Virus record (IMG/VR): IMGVR_UViG_3300017770_000046
Coordinates: 1 to 38,172 of that record
Length of the DNA stretch: 38,172 nucleotides
Direction: 5' to 3' (one strand)
From: a virus
Each line of letters starts with the position of its first letter. Within the stretch, counting starts at the first letter, position 1. The translations under genes and the position numbers were made by a program. The notes below the pieces were generated by a model. The model saw only the letters and a program-made list of their open reading frames with translations, ran no database searches and was not told the DNA's origin. Below are positions 24,747-33,260 of this stretch, piece after piece.

Positions 24747-26462
24747 ATGATTGTTTTTGAGACTATTCGCTGGAAGAACTTCCTGTCCACTGGACAACAG
24801 TTCACCGAAGTGAATTTGAGTGAGTCACCATCTACATTAGTCGTAGGCAATAACGGCGCAGGCAAGAGTACCATTCTTGATGCGCTTTGTTTTGTTTTGT
24901 TCAACAAACCGTTTCGTAAGATCACGAAACCCCAGTTGATGAATAGTGTAAACGAACGTGAACTTTTAGTAGAGGTTCAGTTCAAAATTGGCACTATCTC
25001 TTATAAAATAGTTCGTGGTATCAAACCAACGGTGTTTGAGATCTACCGTAATAACGAACTGGTGGACCAAAATGCAGCGAACAAAGACTATCAAAAGTAC
25101 CTTGAACAAAGCGTACTTAAACTTAACTACAAATGTTTCACTCAGGTTGTTATTCTCGGCAGTAGCACTTTTGTGCCTTTTATGCAGTTGCCTGCTGGTC
25201 ATCGAAGAGAGGTTATCGAGGATCTTCTAGACATTCAAATCTTCTCACAGATGAATGGGTTGCTCAAAGAGAGAATCAAGGATGCTAAGGATGAGCAACG
25301 TCAGTGTGAGTATGAACTAGAACTTGCACAGACAAAAGTTGACATGCAAGTTCGTAATATTGCCAACCTACAAAGTGTTGACAAGCAACACATTGAGAAC
25401 CAGCAACAGAAGTTTGTTACTAATGAAAATCGTATTGTAGATATTAACTTACGCATCAAGGAAGTCGAAAAAGATATTTCACTTATTGAACCTGAGATCC
25501 AAAAACTAGATCATGCTGTTGAGAAGCATGAAAAGTTTAAGGACATGAAGTCTAAGATCTATCACAAGTTGAATACATCTAAGAAGAACTATGACTTCTT
25601 TGTGGAGAATCAAACTTGTCCTACATGTACTCAGGAGATTGATAGAGATCTTCGTCAATCCAAACAAGCAGAACTTAATCAGAAGTGTGTTGAACTGACT
25701 GATGCAGGGTCACAGATCATGGGTCAGATCAACACTCTCAATAAGAACATCAAAGAACTGCGTGAGAAAGCAAGTCAGATTAATGAGTATAGGTATGAGA
25801 TTCAATCTCTCACCAAGGAAGAGATGCTTCTGTTGAAAGACAACACTTCTATCATGACTGAGGTAGGTAGCGATACCTCTAACTTAGAGAAAGAGAAGCA
25901 AGATCTTGAAATCATGACACAAGCACTTGACAACAAACTCATTTCGTGTTCTAATATAAACAAGCAGACGGATCATCTTAAAACGGTTGCTAACCTCTTG
26001 AAGGATGGTGGGATTAAGACTAAGATTATTTCTAAGTTCATTCCTCTCATCAATCAGAGAATCAATAAGTATCTTCAAAGCATGGATTTCTATGTGAACT
26101 TCACGCTTGATGATAGTTTTAACGAGAAGATTCTTTCTCGTTTCCGTGATGATTTTTCTTATGCTTCTTTCTCAGAAGGAGAGAAGCAAAAGATTGATCT
26201 GGCGCTGTTGTTCACTTGGCGAGAAGTCGCTGCTTTGAAGAACAGTGTGAGTACCAACCTTCTTCTACTTGATGAAGTGTTTGACTCTTCACTCGATCAG
26301 TCTGCTACGGATGAACTGATGCGGATTTTGAAAGGTCTTGGAGAGAAGACTAATCTCTTTGTGATATCACACAAAGGAGAAGTGCTCTATGATAAATTTG
26401 AGCGAATCGTAGAGTTCTCCAAAGAAGGTGACTTTTCAACTATGTCAGCGGTACAAGGATGA
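24747..26462 (+). CDS. 46: Recombination nuclease ATPase subunit gp46 (Rad50-like)
   Basis: 571 residues (T4 560). Walker A GNNGAGKST (residues 34-42), a long coiled coil interrupted by the zinc hook CPTC (291-294), then signature SFSEGEKQKIDLAL (474-487) and Walker B LLLLDEVFD (505-513). A complete SMC/Rad50-type ATPase that controls gp47. It overlaps speD by four bases (ATGA). Confidence 0.96.
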   Translation: MIVFETIRWKNFLSTGQQFTEVNLSESPSTLVVGNNGAGKSTILDALCFVLFNKPFRKITKPQLMNSVNERELLVEVQFKIGTISYKIVRGIKPTVFEIYRNNELVDQNAANKDYQKYLEQSVLKLNYKCFTQVVILGSSTFVPFMQLPAGHRREVIEDLLDIQIFSQMNGLLKERIKDAKDEQRQCEYELELAQTKVDMQVRNIANLQSVDKQHIENQQQKFVTNENRIVDINLRIKEVEKDISLIEPEIQKLDHAVEKHEKFKDMKSKIYHKLNTSKKNYDFFVENQTCPTCTQEIDRDLRQSKQAELNQKCVELTDAGSQIMGQINTLNKNIKELREKASQINEYRYEIQSLTKEEMLLLKDNTSIMTEVGSDTSNLEKEKQDLEIMTQALDNKLISCSNINKQTDHLKTVANLLKDGGIKTKIISKFIPLINQRINKYLQSMDFYVNFTLDDSFNEKILSRFRDDFSYASFSEGEKQKIDLALLFTWREVAALKNSVSTNLLLLDEVFDSSLDQSATDELMRILKGLGEKTNLFVISHKGEVLYDKFERIVEFSKEGDFSTMSAVQG

Positions 26463-26794
26463 AGCACATACTCTTCACCTTGCGTCAATGTGATAGTGAA
26501 TTACTAGATGATGAATCTTACATTCGCGACATGCTGGCAAAAGCAGCGGAGTGTGCAAACAGTACACTCCTAGGTATCCAATCATATAAGTTCTCTCCAC
26601 AAGGCGTGACTGCTATTGCTATGCTTGCTGAGTCTCATATCAGCATTCATACATGGCCTGAGACAGGTGAAGCAGTATGCGATGCCTTTACTTGTGGAGA
26701 CCATACGGATCCACACGATGCTTTCATCTTTATGAAATCTTCGTTGCTGAGTAAGCGATGGGTATATCAGACAGTGAAACGACCAGTCATATAA
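26459..26794 (+). CDS. speD: S-adenosylmethionine decarboxylase
   Basis: 111 residues, slightly shorter than bacterial class 1B enzymes. The self-processing site AE-S-HISIHTWPE is intact: Ser59 would become the pyruvoyl group, with His64-type and Cys79 (FTCGD) residues present. It makes decarboxylated SAM, the aminopropyl donor for spermidine. Polyamine supply could help DNA packing or host physiology. speD is a known cyanophage auxiliary gene; here it is coupled to gp46 and closed by a terminator. Confidence 0.94.
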   Translation: MKHILFTLRQCDSELLDDESYIRDMLAKAAECANSTLLGIQSYKFSPQGVTAIAMLAESHISIHTWPETGEAVCDAFTCGDHTDPHDAFIFMKSSLLSKRWVYQTVKRPVI

Positions 26795-26799
26795 GTGGC

Positions 26800-26833
26800 A
26801 CCCCTCTACGTCCTGATGGACTAGGGGGGTTTA
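26800..26833 (+). terminator. Intrinsic terminator after speD
   Basis: Arms ACCCCTCTA-C-GTCC and GGACTAGGGGGGT pair over 13 positions with one bulged base and a TGAT loop, followed by TTTATA. It ends the gp46-speD transcript 26 bases before the next gene's ATG. Confidence 0.85.
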
Positions 26834-26859
26834 TACTATCTGTATACACACGAGGGCAC

Positions 26860-29049
26860 ATGAAAAAGGAGATCAAGAGTACACTGGCACGTTTGCTTGC
26901 TACCGAGAACCTCCTGGTGGAGCACAAGCAAGTACCGACAGCATCCTTTGATGTTCATAAGCGTCTCTTGACTCTCCCTATGTGGAATCGTGCAAGTGAT
27001 ACTGTCTACGATCTGCTCGTAGGACACGAGGTGGGTCATGCATTGTACACACCTGACGATGACACCCTTGATAATCTCCCATGCCCTAAGGATTACTTGA
27101 ATGTAACTGAGGATGCACGTATCGAGAAACTGATGAAGCGTAAGTATCCTGGTCTTGCCAAGGATTTCTATCGTGGGTATCAGGAACTGAATGATGATGA
27201 CTTCTTCGCTATCGAAGACCAGGATCGTGAAACTCTGTCTCTCATCGATCGTATCAATCTACACTATAAGATTGGTGCTTATGCACTGATGCCATTCAAT
27301 GCCTCTGAGACCCCTCTGTGTGCTGCTGTGGGGGATGCTGAAACGTTTGAGGAAGCGATTGCTGCTGCTGTTGCTATTTACGAATTTGCTAAGAAAGAAC
27401 AAGAGTCTAAACCAGCAGCACCTATGAACCTTCCACCTAATCAAGGTGGCAGTGGTATGACTCATGAGGAGATGCTTGAAGAAGCACAGAAACGTGAGCA
27501 GGAGAATGAAGAAACTAAAAGTTCTAGTGAGAAAGATCAGGAAGTATCTCGTCCATGGTTTACTGAGGACGAACCTGATACCGAGACTGAACGTAATGAT
27601 GATGATGCACAACTAGATGTCCCATCGTATGAGTACATCCAACCAAATATCGAGAATGCTACTACTCAGCGTAACTTTGATAGGAATGCGTCTGAACTGA
27701 TCGATAAGTATGCTAATGAATTTGAGTATGTTACTTTCCCTAAAATCAATTTCAAGAATACTATTGTTCCTAATACACAATTGTGGGATGAGGCAGAGAT
27801 TTTTTGGGAAGAATACTATGAAGATTTTGACAGAGATGTGTGGAGTGAAGTTGATTCGGAGTTTACAAATTTCTGTAACAACACATCCAAAGATGTAAAC
27901 TATCTGGTCAAAGAGTTTGAGTGTAAGAAATCTGCTACATCGTATGCTCGCTCATCGACAGCACGTACAGGAGTTCTTGATACAAACAAACTTCACAACT
28001 ACAAACTGAGTGAAGATATCTTTAAGAAAGTGACTCGCACTACTGATGGTAAGAACCACGGTCTCGTATTCCTACTTGACTGGTCTGGTTCTATGGCAAA
28101 CGAGATCTTTGAGACTATCTGTCAGGTCATCAACCTTGCACAGTTCTGTAAGAAGGTTGGTATTCCTTTTGATGTCTACACGTTTGTCAATGATCATAGT
28201 TTGTTGAAGTTCTTTGGCGTTGACTCTGACACTTCCATGGCAAACCTTCCTAAGGTTGCAGAATCTGGTGTAGGTGCCTTCTGGGTTGACCCTCGGTTCA
28301 AGTTAGTCAACGTATTGACCAGCGAGGGTAATCAAAATAACTTCAAACGTCAATGCAACTTCCTGTATAGGGTAGGAAACTACTGGAATGATCGTAGAAA
28401 TATGTATAAATTCCGTCCTACACCTCCTCCATTCATGGGTTTGGGTGGTACACCATTGAATGAAGCATTGATTGTGATGCGTGAGTACCTAGGAGTCTGG
28501 CAAAAGAAAGCAGGTGTGGAGAAATCTCACCTGGTTGTCTTGACTGATGGAGAGTCACAGTGTACTTGGATCGCAAAAGACCCTACTGATAGTCACTATT
28601 TTGATGAACCATATCCTTCTGCTATTCGTGGTGAGAGTGTGATCCGAACGAAAAATAGGTACTACTCTGACATCAAAGATCCACATCAGTCAATGACCAG
28701 GGGACTGATTAGGGTTATTCGTGACACATATCCTGAGTGTTCTGTCATGGGTTTCCGTATTTGTTCATCACGTCACCTGACTTCATATCTCAATGCCTTA
28801 GGTATGCATGGTTTTGATGTACATGCAAAGTATTCCAAAATGTTCCGAAGGGATAAGTCTGTTGCCATTGTTGGTTCCTGTTATAACGAACTGTATTGCA
28901 TACAATCTAGTTCTTATAATTCTGATGTGGAAATGGATGTTGCTGAGGATGCAACCAAAGGTCAGATCCGATCTGCTTTCAAAAAATCTTTGAAGTCGAA
29001 GAGTATCAATCGTAAGATGCTCTCCTCCTTTGCTGGACAAATCGCGTAG
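26860..29049 (+). CDS. VWA-domain protein with HExxH, CobT-like
   Basis: 729 residues from ATG 26860, preceded by GAGGG. The frame is open back to 26758 but that would cross the speD terminator. Domain order: a metallopeptidase-like part with HEVGH (residues 56-60) and EDARIEKLM (84-92, possible third ligand, and matching the CobT ExxRxE pattern); a Glu-rich linker (~180-260); a VWA domain with full MIDAS DWSGS (407-411), Thr531 and Asp563. The next gene is a CobS/MoxR-like AAA+ ATPase, the usual partner of such VWA proteins. Annotated in relatives as peptidase or CobT-like; substrate unknown. Confidence 0.8.
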   Translation: MKKEIKSTLARLLATENLLVEHKQVPTASFDVHKRLLTLPMWNRASDTVYDLLVGHEVGHALYTPDDDTLDNLPCPKDYLNVTEDARIEKLMKRKYPGLAKDFYRGYQELNDDDFFAIEDQDRETLSLIDRINLHYKIGAYALMPFNASETPLCAAVGDAETFEEAIAAAVAIYEFAKKEQESKPAAPMNLPPNQGGSGMTHEEMLEEAQKREQENEETKSSSEKDQEVSRPWFTEDEPDTETERNDDDAQLDVPSYEYIQPNIENATTQRNFDRNASELIDKYANEFEYVTFPKINFKNTIVPNTQLWDEAEIFWEEYYEDFDRDVWSEVDSEFTNFCNNTSKDVNYLVKEFECKKSATSYARSSTARTGVLDTNKLHNYKLSEDIFKKVTRTTDGKNHGLVFLLDWSGSMANEIFETICQVINLAQFCKKVGIPFDVYTFVNDHSLLKFFGVDSDTSMANLPKVAESGVGAFWVDPRFKLVNVLTSEGNQNNFKRQCNFLYRVGNYWNDRRNMYKFRPTPPPFMGLGGTPLNEALIVMREYLGVWQKKAGVEKSHLVVLTDGESQCTWIAKDPTDSHYFDEPYPSAIRGESVIRTKNRYYSDIKDPHQSMTRGLIRVIRDTYPECSVMGFRICSSRHLTSYLNALGMHGFDVHAKYSKMFRRDKSVAIVGSCYNELYCIQSSSYNSDVEMDVAEDATKGQIRSAFKKSLKSKSINRKMLSSFAGQIA

Positions 29050-29055
29050 TGTCCA

Positions 29056-29085
29056 CTCTGCCCCTGACTCTGCCCCAATCTGCCC
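29056..29085 (+). repeat. CTCTGCCCC direct repeats before cobS
   Basis: CTCTGCCCC at 29056-29064 and 29068-29076, then TCTGCCC at 29079-29085, in the 63-base gap between the CobT-like and CobS genes. TATACT (29086-29091) follows and could be a -10 box without a recognisable -35. Confidence 0.6.
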
Positions 29086-29112
29086 TATACTTACTTCATA
29101 CGAAACAAACCA

Positions 29113-30204
29113 ATGCCTGCCAAGTCTGACCTCAACACTATCGATCTGATCAAGTACCTTACAGCAACCTATGCTACTCCTGAGGTAAATACTAATCAGG
29201 TACTCGCTGCTGCTGATCACTTTGGTGTTTCTTATCCCACTGTGTGTCAGCGATTGGAAAAGTTCAAATCAGGTCGTGGTAAGTGGAACCTTACTGCGAC
29301 AGAACTCGAAGAGACCTATAACGCTCCGTCTGCTGCCCCTGCTGTTGAGACTTCTACCTTGATTCCTATCAAAGACAAAAACTATGTACCGTTCGGAAAC
29401 TTCACTGATCTGAAAAAGATCATTAAGTCTGGTGTATTCTATCCAACGTTCATCACTGGACTGTCTGGTAACGGTAAGACCATGGGTGTTGAGCAAGCAT
29501 GTGCTGCTCTCGGACGAGAACTGATTCGTGTAAACATTACTATTGAAACTGATGAAGATGACCTCGTGGGTGGTTTCCGTCTTGTGGGCGGCGATACTGT
29601 TTGGCATAATGGTCCCGTCATTGAAGCACTCGAACGAGGTGCAGTCTTGCTACTCGACGAAATCGATCTCGCCTCAAACAAAATCCTATGTCTGCAATCT
29701 ATTCTTGAAGGGTCGGGAGTTTATTTGAAGAAGACAGGTAGGACTGTCACCCCGTCACCTGGGTTTACTGTGTTTGCTACCGCCAACACCAAGGGTAAGG
29801 GTTCTGATGATGGTCGTTTCATCGGCACCAACGTGCTGAACGAGGCATTCTTGGAGCGTTTTCCTCTGACATTTGAGCAAGAGTATCCTGCTCCTGCTAT
29901 CGAGAGTAAAATGCTCAACAATTACTGTGCTGAACTTGATTGCTGTGATGCAGAGTTCATTAAGAACCTCACCACTTGGGCAGAGATCATCCGTAAGACC
30001 TTTGCTGAGGGTGGTGTTGATGAAGTGATCTCAACACGTCGTCTGGTCCACATCATTCGTGCATTCTCTATCTTTAACAATCGTTTGAAGGCAATTAAAC
30101 TCTGCCTGAACCGTTTCGATGACGAGACTCGCGATTCTTTCTTGGAATTGTACTCTAAGATTGACTCTGATGTTGAAATCAATCCTACTATCCTTGATTC
30201 CTGA
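29113..30204 (+). CDS. cobS: CobS/MoxR-like AAA+ ATPase
   Basis: 363 residues. Walker A GLSGNGKT (116-123), Walker B LLLDEID (179-185), sensor-1 FATANT (221-226) and FLERF (arginine finger region, 246-250) make an intact AAA+ enzyme. CobS is the ATPase subunit of aerobic cobaltochelatase, and cyanophage copies carry that name. No CobN is present here, while a VWA/HExxH protein lies directly upstream. Residues about 26-57 (VLAAADHFGVSYPTVCQRLEK) look like a helix-turn-helix, which fits a MoxR-type remodelling role as well as or better than vitamin B12 synthesis. Confidence 0.88.
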   Translation: MPAKSDLNTIDLIKYLTATYATPEVNTNQVLAAADHFGVSYPTVCQRLEKFKSGRGKWNLTATELEETYNAPSAAPAVETSTLIPIKDKNYVPFGNFTDLKKIIKSGVFYPTFITGLSGNGKTMGVEQACAALGRELIRVNITIETDEDDLVGGFRLVGGDTVWHNGPVIEALERGAVLLLDEIDLASNKILCLQSILEGSGVYLKKTGRTVTPSPGFTVFATANTKGKGSDDGRFIGTNVLNEAFLERFPLTFEQEYPAPAIESKMLNNYCAELDCCDAEFIKNLTTWAEIIRKTFAEGGVDEVISTRRLVHIIRAFSIFNNRLKAIKLCLNRFDDETRDSFLELYSKIDSDVEINPTILDS

Positions 30205-30767
30205 TGCTATATCGTACACAAATCCTTGATGACTCTGGTATATCCAAAGTCCTTTCCCAAGTTGATCCCGTCCTAGTCTTGAATTCACATAAGAACGTAG
30301 ATGAAGATAAGGGTATCGAACCTGACTTGCTAGATGACTACATCGAAGACTCTATGCAACCAGAACTGACTCTCACCTGTGGTAGATCAGGTTTTACTTT
30401 CAAAAAGTACAACCCTGGTCAAGATTATGACTGGCATCAGGACGAGGTTACCTCTGATGATGGTCTGAGGTTGGATGTATCTACCACCTTGTTTCTCAGT
30501 AACCCCGATGAATATGAAGGTGGTGAGTTGGAGTTGCGTTTTGGCGACTTTGGTGTTAGTATTAAACTTCCAGCAGGCCACGCTGTAATCTATCCGACTG
30601 GTATCATCCATAGAGTACGACCAGTTACATCAGGTGTCCGTAGGGTAGTTCATTGGTGGGACGAATCCAACGTCCAGAACCCTTTTAGGAGGGATGCCAT
30701 TGTACAACTCAACAAACAACCTGAACGCATCGATCTACACACTGCTACACTTGAACGATTCTGTTAA
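30204..30767 (+). CDS. 2OG-Fe(II) oxygenase, PiuC/prolyl-hydroxylase-like
   Basis: 187 residues. Iron ligands His78 and Asp80 (WHQDE) and His136 (IIHRV), plus Arg146 for 2-oxoglutarate, are all present. The surrounding EYEGGELEL and LPAGHAVIYPTG match PKHD-type (PiuC) hydroxylases. It shares one base with the cobS stop. The substrate is unknown; cyanophages carry several such enzymes and protein or small-molecule hydroxylation is possible. Confidence 0.87.
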   Translation: MLYRTQILDDSGISKVLSQVDPVLVLNSHKNVDEDKGIEPDLLDDYIEDSMQPELTLTCGRSGFTFKKYNPGQDYDWHQDEVTSDDGLRLDVSTTLFLSNPDEYEGGELELRFGDFGVSIKLPAGHAVIYPTGIIHRVRPVTSGVRRVVHWWDESNVQNPFRRDAIVQLNKQPERIDLHTATLERFC

Positions 30768-30769
30768 TT

Positions 30770-31054
30770 ATGAACAAATACAATGAGGATGAAATCCTTA
30801 AAGAACTTAAAGATTACATCGCTAGTACATACAGTCAGCACTACTCTGCTGGTCCCGAAGGGTTTCAAACCCTAGACTTGATTGAAGCATGTGGAGATGG
30901 GGAATCCTTCTGCCGTTCTAACATCTTGAAGTATGCATCTCGATACGATAAGAAGGGAACTGCTAGACGTGACATCCTAAAAGTGCTACACTATGCTGTA
31001 CTGTTGATGCACTTCAACGACAAAAATGCCAAAACGGAAGACTATCCTCAATGA
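30770..31054 (+). CDS. DUF3310-like protein
   Basis: 94 residues; GFQTLDLIEACGDGESFCRSNILKY followed by RRDILKVLHYAVLLMHFN fits the phage DUF3310 pattern (FQ.iDlie..g....f..gN..KYl.Ry..K......Dl.Ka..Y). Some members are annotated as nucleotide kinases without proof. ATGA overlap with gp45 suggests expression with replication genes. Confidence 0.75.
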   Translation: MNKYNEDEILKELKDYIASTYSQHYSAGPEGFQTLDLIEACGDGESFCRSNILKYASRYDKKGTARRDILKVLHYAVLLMHFNDKNAKTEDYPQ

Positions 31055-31782
31055 CCTGTATGAAATTTACTGAACCACAATTGGAAATCCTCGGGTTGTT
31101 CATGAACATCAACCCATCTATCATGTTTAAACCTGGTCAGAAGGTTTCAACTATCTCTAACAATAAGAATATTCTCGGTTCCTGTACTTTCAAAGACATT
31201 GAGTTTCAGCGTACTGCACCCATCTATGACTTGGGTAACATGATGAAGACCATCAAGGTCCTCTCACGTAATACTACTAGCATTCCTGACGTTGACTTCA
31301 ACGATAAGCACGTTGACATCAGCATGAACAACAGTCGGATGAAGTATTACTATGCTGATGAGAGCATGATTACAGTTCCACCTGACATCATCAACAGTAT
31401 CGGTGAACTATCTGTATCTACTGAACTGACCAATGAACACCTGTATCAGATCTTTGCTGCGGCCTCTGGTTACCAACTTCCTGACCTGTGCTTCCAAGGT
31501 AAGAACGGTGTTCTACATGCTATTGTTACTGATAAGCGTAACACTACTGCTAACACCCTGGAAATTGAACTTGGTGAGACTGATAAAGACTTCTGCTTCT
31601 GCATGAAGATCGAGAACATCGCTATCCTGATGACTGGTGGTCAACCCTGTCGTGCTGCGAAAGGTTACAGAATCGATCTGTATGAGCGCAAGGTCGCCAA
31701 ACTGCATGGTATTATGACAGAGAGTTCATCCGTTGAAAATCTTGAACTGATGATTGCTCTTGAACCTGATTCAGAATACTGA
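31051..31782 (+). CDS. 45: Sliding clamp gp45
   Basis: 243 residues (T4 228). NINPSIMFKPGQKV matches the T4 NSGIMLKSGQ region and LMIALEPDSEY matches the C-terminal VALEADS. It is the DNA polymerase processivity clamp and, in T4, the mobile activator of late transcription together with gp55. ATG 31060 is an alternative start. The order 45-(one gene)-44 follows T4 apart from the inserted gene. Confidence 0.92.
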   Translation: MTCMKFTEPQLEILGLFMNINPSIMFKPGQKVSTISNNKNILGSCTFKDIEFQRTAPIYDLGNMMKTIKVLSRNTTSIPDVDFNDKHVDISMNNSRMKYYYADESMITVPPDIINSIGELSVSTELTNEHLYQIFAAASGYQLPDLCFQGKNGVLHAIVTDKRNTTANTLEIELGETDKDFCFCMKIENIAILMTGGQPCRAAKGYRIDLYERKVAKLHGIMTESSSVENLELMIALEPDSEY

Positions 31783-32309
31783 TGAACATCTTCGTTACGG
31801 ACCCATCCCCATATCACTCTGCTGTGGTTCTTCCTGACAAGCACATTGTCAAGATGCCCTTAGAGACCTGTCAGATGCTTGCTATTGTATGCTCTGACAA
31901 ATGGGGGCATGGTTTTGGCACCCTTCCCAAAGCAGACGGTACTCCCTATGCTACTGAGAAGGGTGCTTTTCGTAACCATCCATGTACCAAGTGGGCGAAT
32001 GAGTTCGTAACTAACTGGCAGTGGTTGCTTGCTCATGGACTTGCTATGTGTGACGAGTACACTGCTAGGTATGGTAGAGTACACACATGCCAGAAGACTC
32101 TTCTAGCAGCGAAAGAGATCCTACCTACTGCTGATCCTCAGGGTCGGTCAGGTAAGGAGACCACACCATTCGTCAGAGCAATGCCTGATGAGTACAAACT
32201 TGACACTAGTATCTCTACCATCGATGCATACAAAATGTATATTGCATCTAAACCATGGGTAGCAGATAACTATATTAAACTTCCACATCGTAAACCTGAC
32301 TGGGTTTGA
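31782..32309 (+). CDS. Conserved phage protein between gp45 and gp44
   Basis: 175 residues; MNIFVTDPSPYHSAVVLPDKHIVKMPLETCQML, read in two parts (SAVVLPDKH, KMPLETCQML), with NHPCTKWAN, NWQWLLAHGLAMCDEYTARYG, recalls a widespread phage family of unconfirmed function with an invariant DKH.VKM.LE motif. Conserved Asp, Lys, His, Glu and Trp suggest an enzyme. It overlaps the gp45 stop by one base. No function claimed. Confidence 0.7.
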   Translation: MNIFVTDPSPYHSAVVLPDKHIVKMPLETCQMLAIVCSDKWGHGFGTLPKADGTPYATEKGAFRNHPCTKWANEFVTNWQWLLAHGLAMCDEYTARYGRVHTCQKTLLAAKEILPTADPQGRSGKETTPFVRAMPDEYKLDTSISTIDAYKMYIASKPWVADNYIKLPHRKPDWV

Positions 32310-32318
32310 CACTAAATT

Positions 32319-33260
32319 ATGAATGATTTCCTTTGGGTAGAAAAGTATCGTCCTCAGACGGTTGATGATTGTATCCTTCCAGAGGAGACTGCGACCATGT
32401 TCAAGGGTTTCCTTGACAAGGGTGAGATCCCTAACATGCTGCTTGCTGGTCCTGCTGGTATTGGTAAGACTACTATTGCTAAGGCACTGTGTAATGAACT
32501 GGGTGCTGACTACTATGTGATCAATGGATCTGATGAGGGACGTTTCCTGGACACGGTAAGGAATCGTGCCAAGGCATTCGTTTCCACTGTCTCTCTGACC
32601 TCTGAGGCACGTCACAAGGTGCTTATTATCGATGAGGCAGACAACACCACTCAGGATGTGCAAATGCTTCTGAGGGGGTTCATCGAAGAGTTCCAGAACA
32701 CCTGTCGTTTCATCTTCACCTGTAACTACAAGAACAAGATTGCTCAACCACTGCACTCTCGCTGCACTGTGGTGGAGTTTAATGTGAAAGGTAAAGAGAA
32801 AGCACAACTTGGTGCTGCTTTCTTCAAGCGTGTTCACACCATCATGGCAGAGGAAGGCATCGAGTTTGAGATGTCAGTGCTTCGCGAAGTTGTGATGAAG
32901 CACTTCCCTGACTTCCGACGCACGATCAATGAACTGCAACGTTACTCCTCTAAGGGTAAGATCGATACAGGTATCCTAGGACAACTCTCTGATATTGCTA
33001 TGTCAGATCTTATGAGTCACTTGAAGGGTCGTAAGTTTACTGACGTTAAGAAGTGGGTTGTTGCTAATATGGACAACGAACCTCATGCTGTCATGAGAAA
33101 GGTGTATGATTCCCTCTATACATACTTACAACCAAAGAGTATTCCCGAAGCAGTTCTTGTTATCGGTGAGTACCAATACAAAGCAAACTTTGTCATGGAT
33201 CAGGAGATCAACCTCGTAGCATTCATGACTGAGATCATGATGAGGTGTGAGTTTAAATGA
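32319..33260 (+). CDS. 44: Clamp loader ATPase subunit gp44
   Basis: 313 residues (T4 319). Starts with FLWVEKYRP, a clamp-loader hallmark; Walker A GPAGIGKT (44-51), Walker B IIDEAD (103-108) and the SRC arginine-finger motif (147-149) are intact. With gp62 it opens and loads the gp45 ring. Its partner gene is displaced 2 kb downstream by three inserted genes. Confidence 0.96.
   Translation: MNDFLWVEKYRPQTVDDCILPEETATMFKGFLDKGEIPNMLLAGPAGIGKTTIAKALCNELGADYYVINGSDEGRFLDTVRNRAKAFVSTVSLTSEARHKVLIIDEADNTTQDVQMLLRGFIEEFQNTCRFIFTCNYKNKIAQPLHSRCTVVEFNVKGKEKAQLGAAFFKRVHTIMAEEGIEFEMSVLREVVMKHFPDFRRTINELQRYSSKGKIDTGILGQLSDIAMSDLMSHLKGRKFTDVKKWVVANMDNEPHAVMRKVYDSLYTYLQPKSIPEAVLVIGEYQYKANFVMDQEINLVAFMTEIMMRCEFK

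Noticed and set aside
26758-26859. N-terminal extension of the VWA protein to the ATG at 26758
   Set aside because: It would start inside speD and run across a strong terminator; ATG 26860 has a GAGGG site and begins a plausible sequence.
32306-32311. TTGACA as a -35 box for gp44
   Set aside because: A matching -10 box would fall inside gp44, and the hexamer is the end of the previous gene.
32148-32837. 229-codon minus-strand open frame opposite gp44
   Set aside because: It overlaps the intact gp44 Walker motifs and has no recognisable domain.
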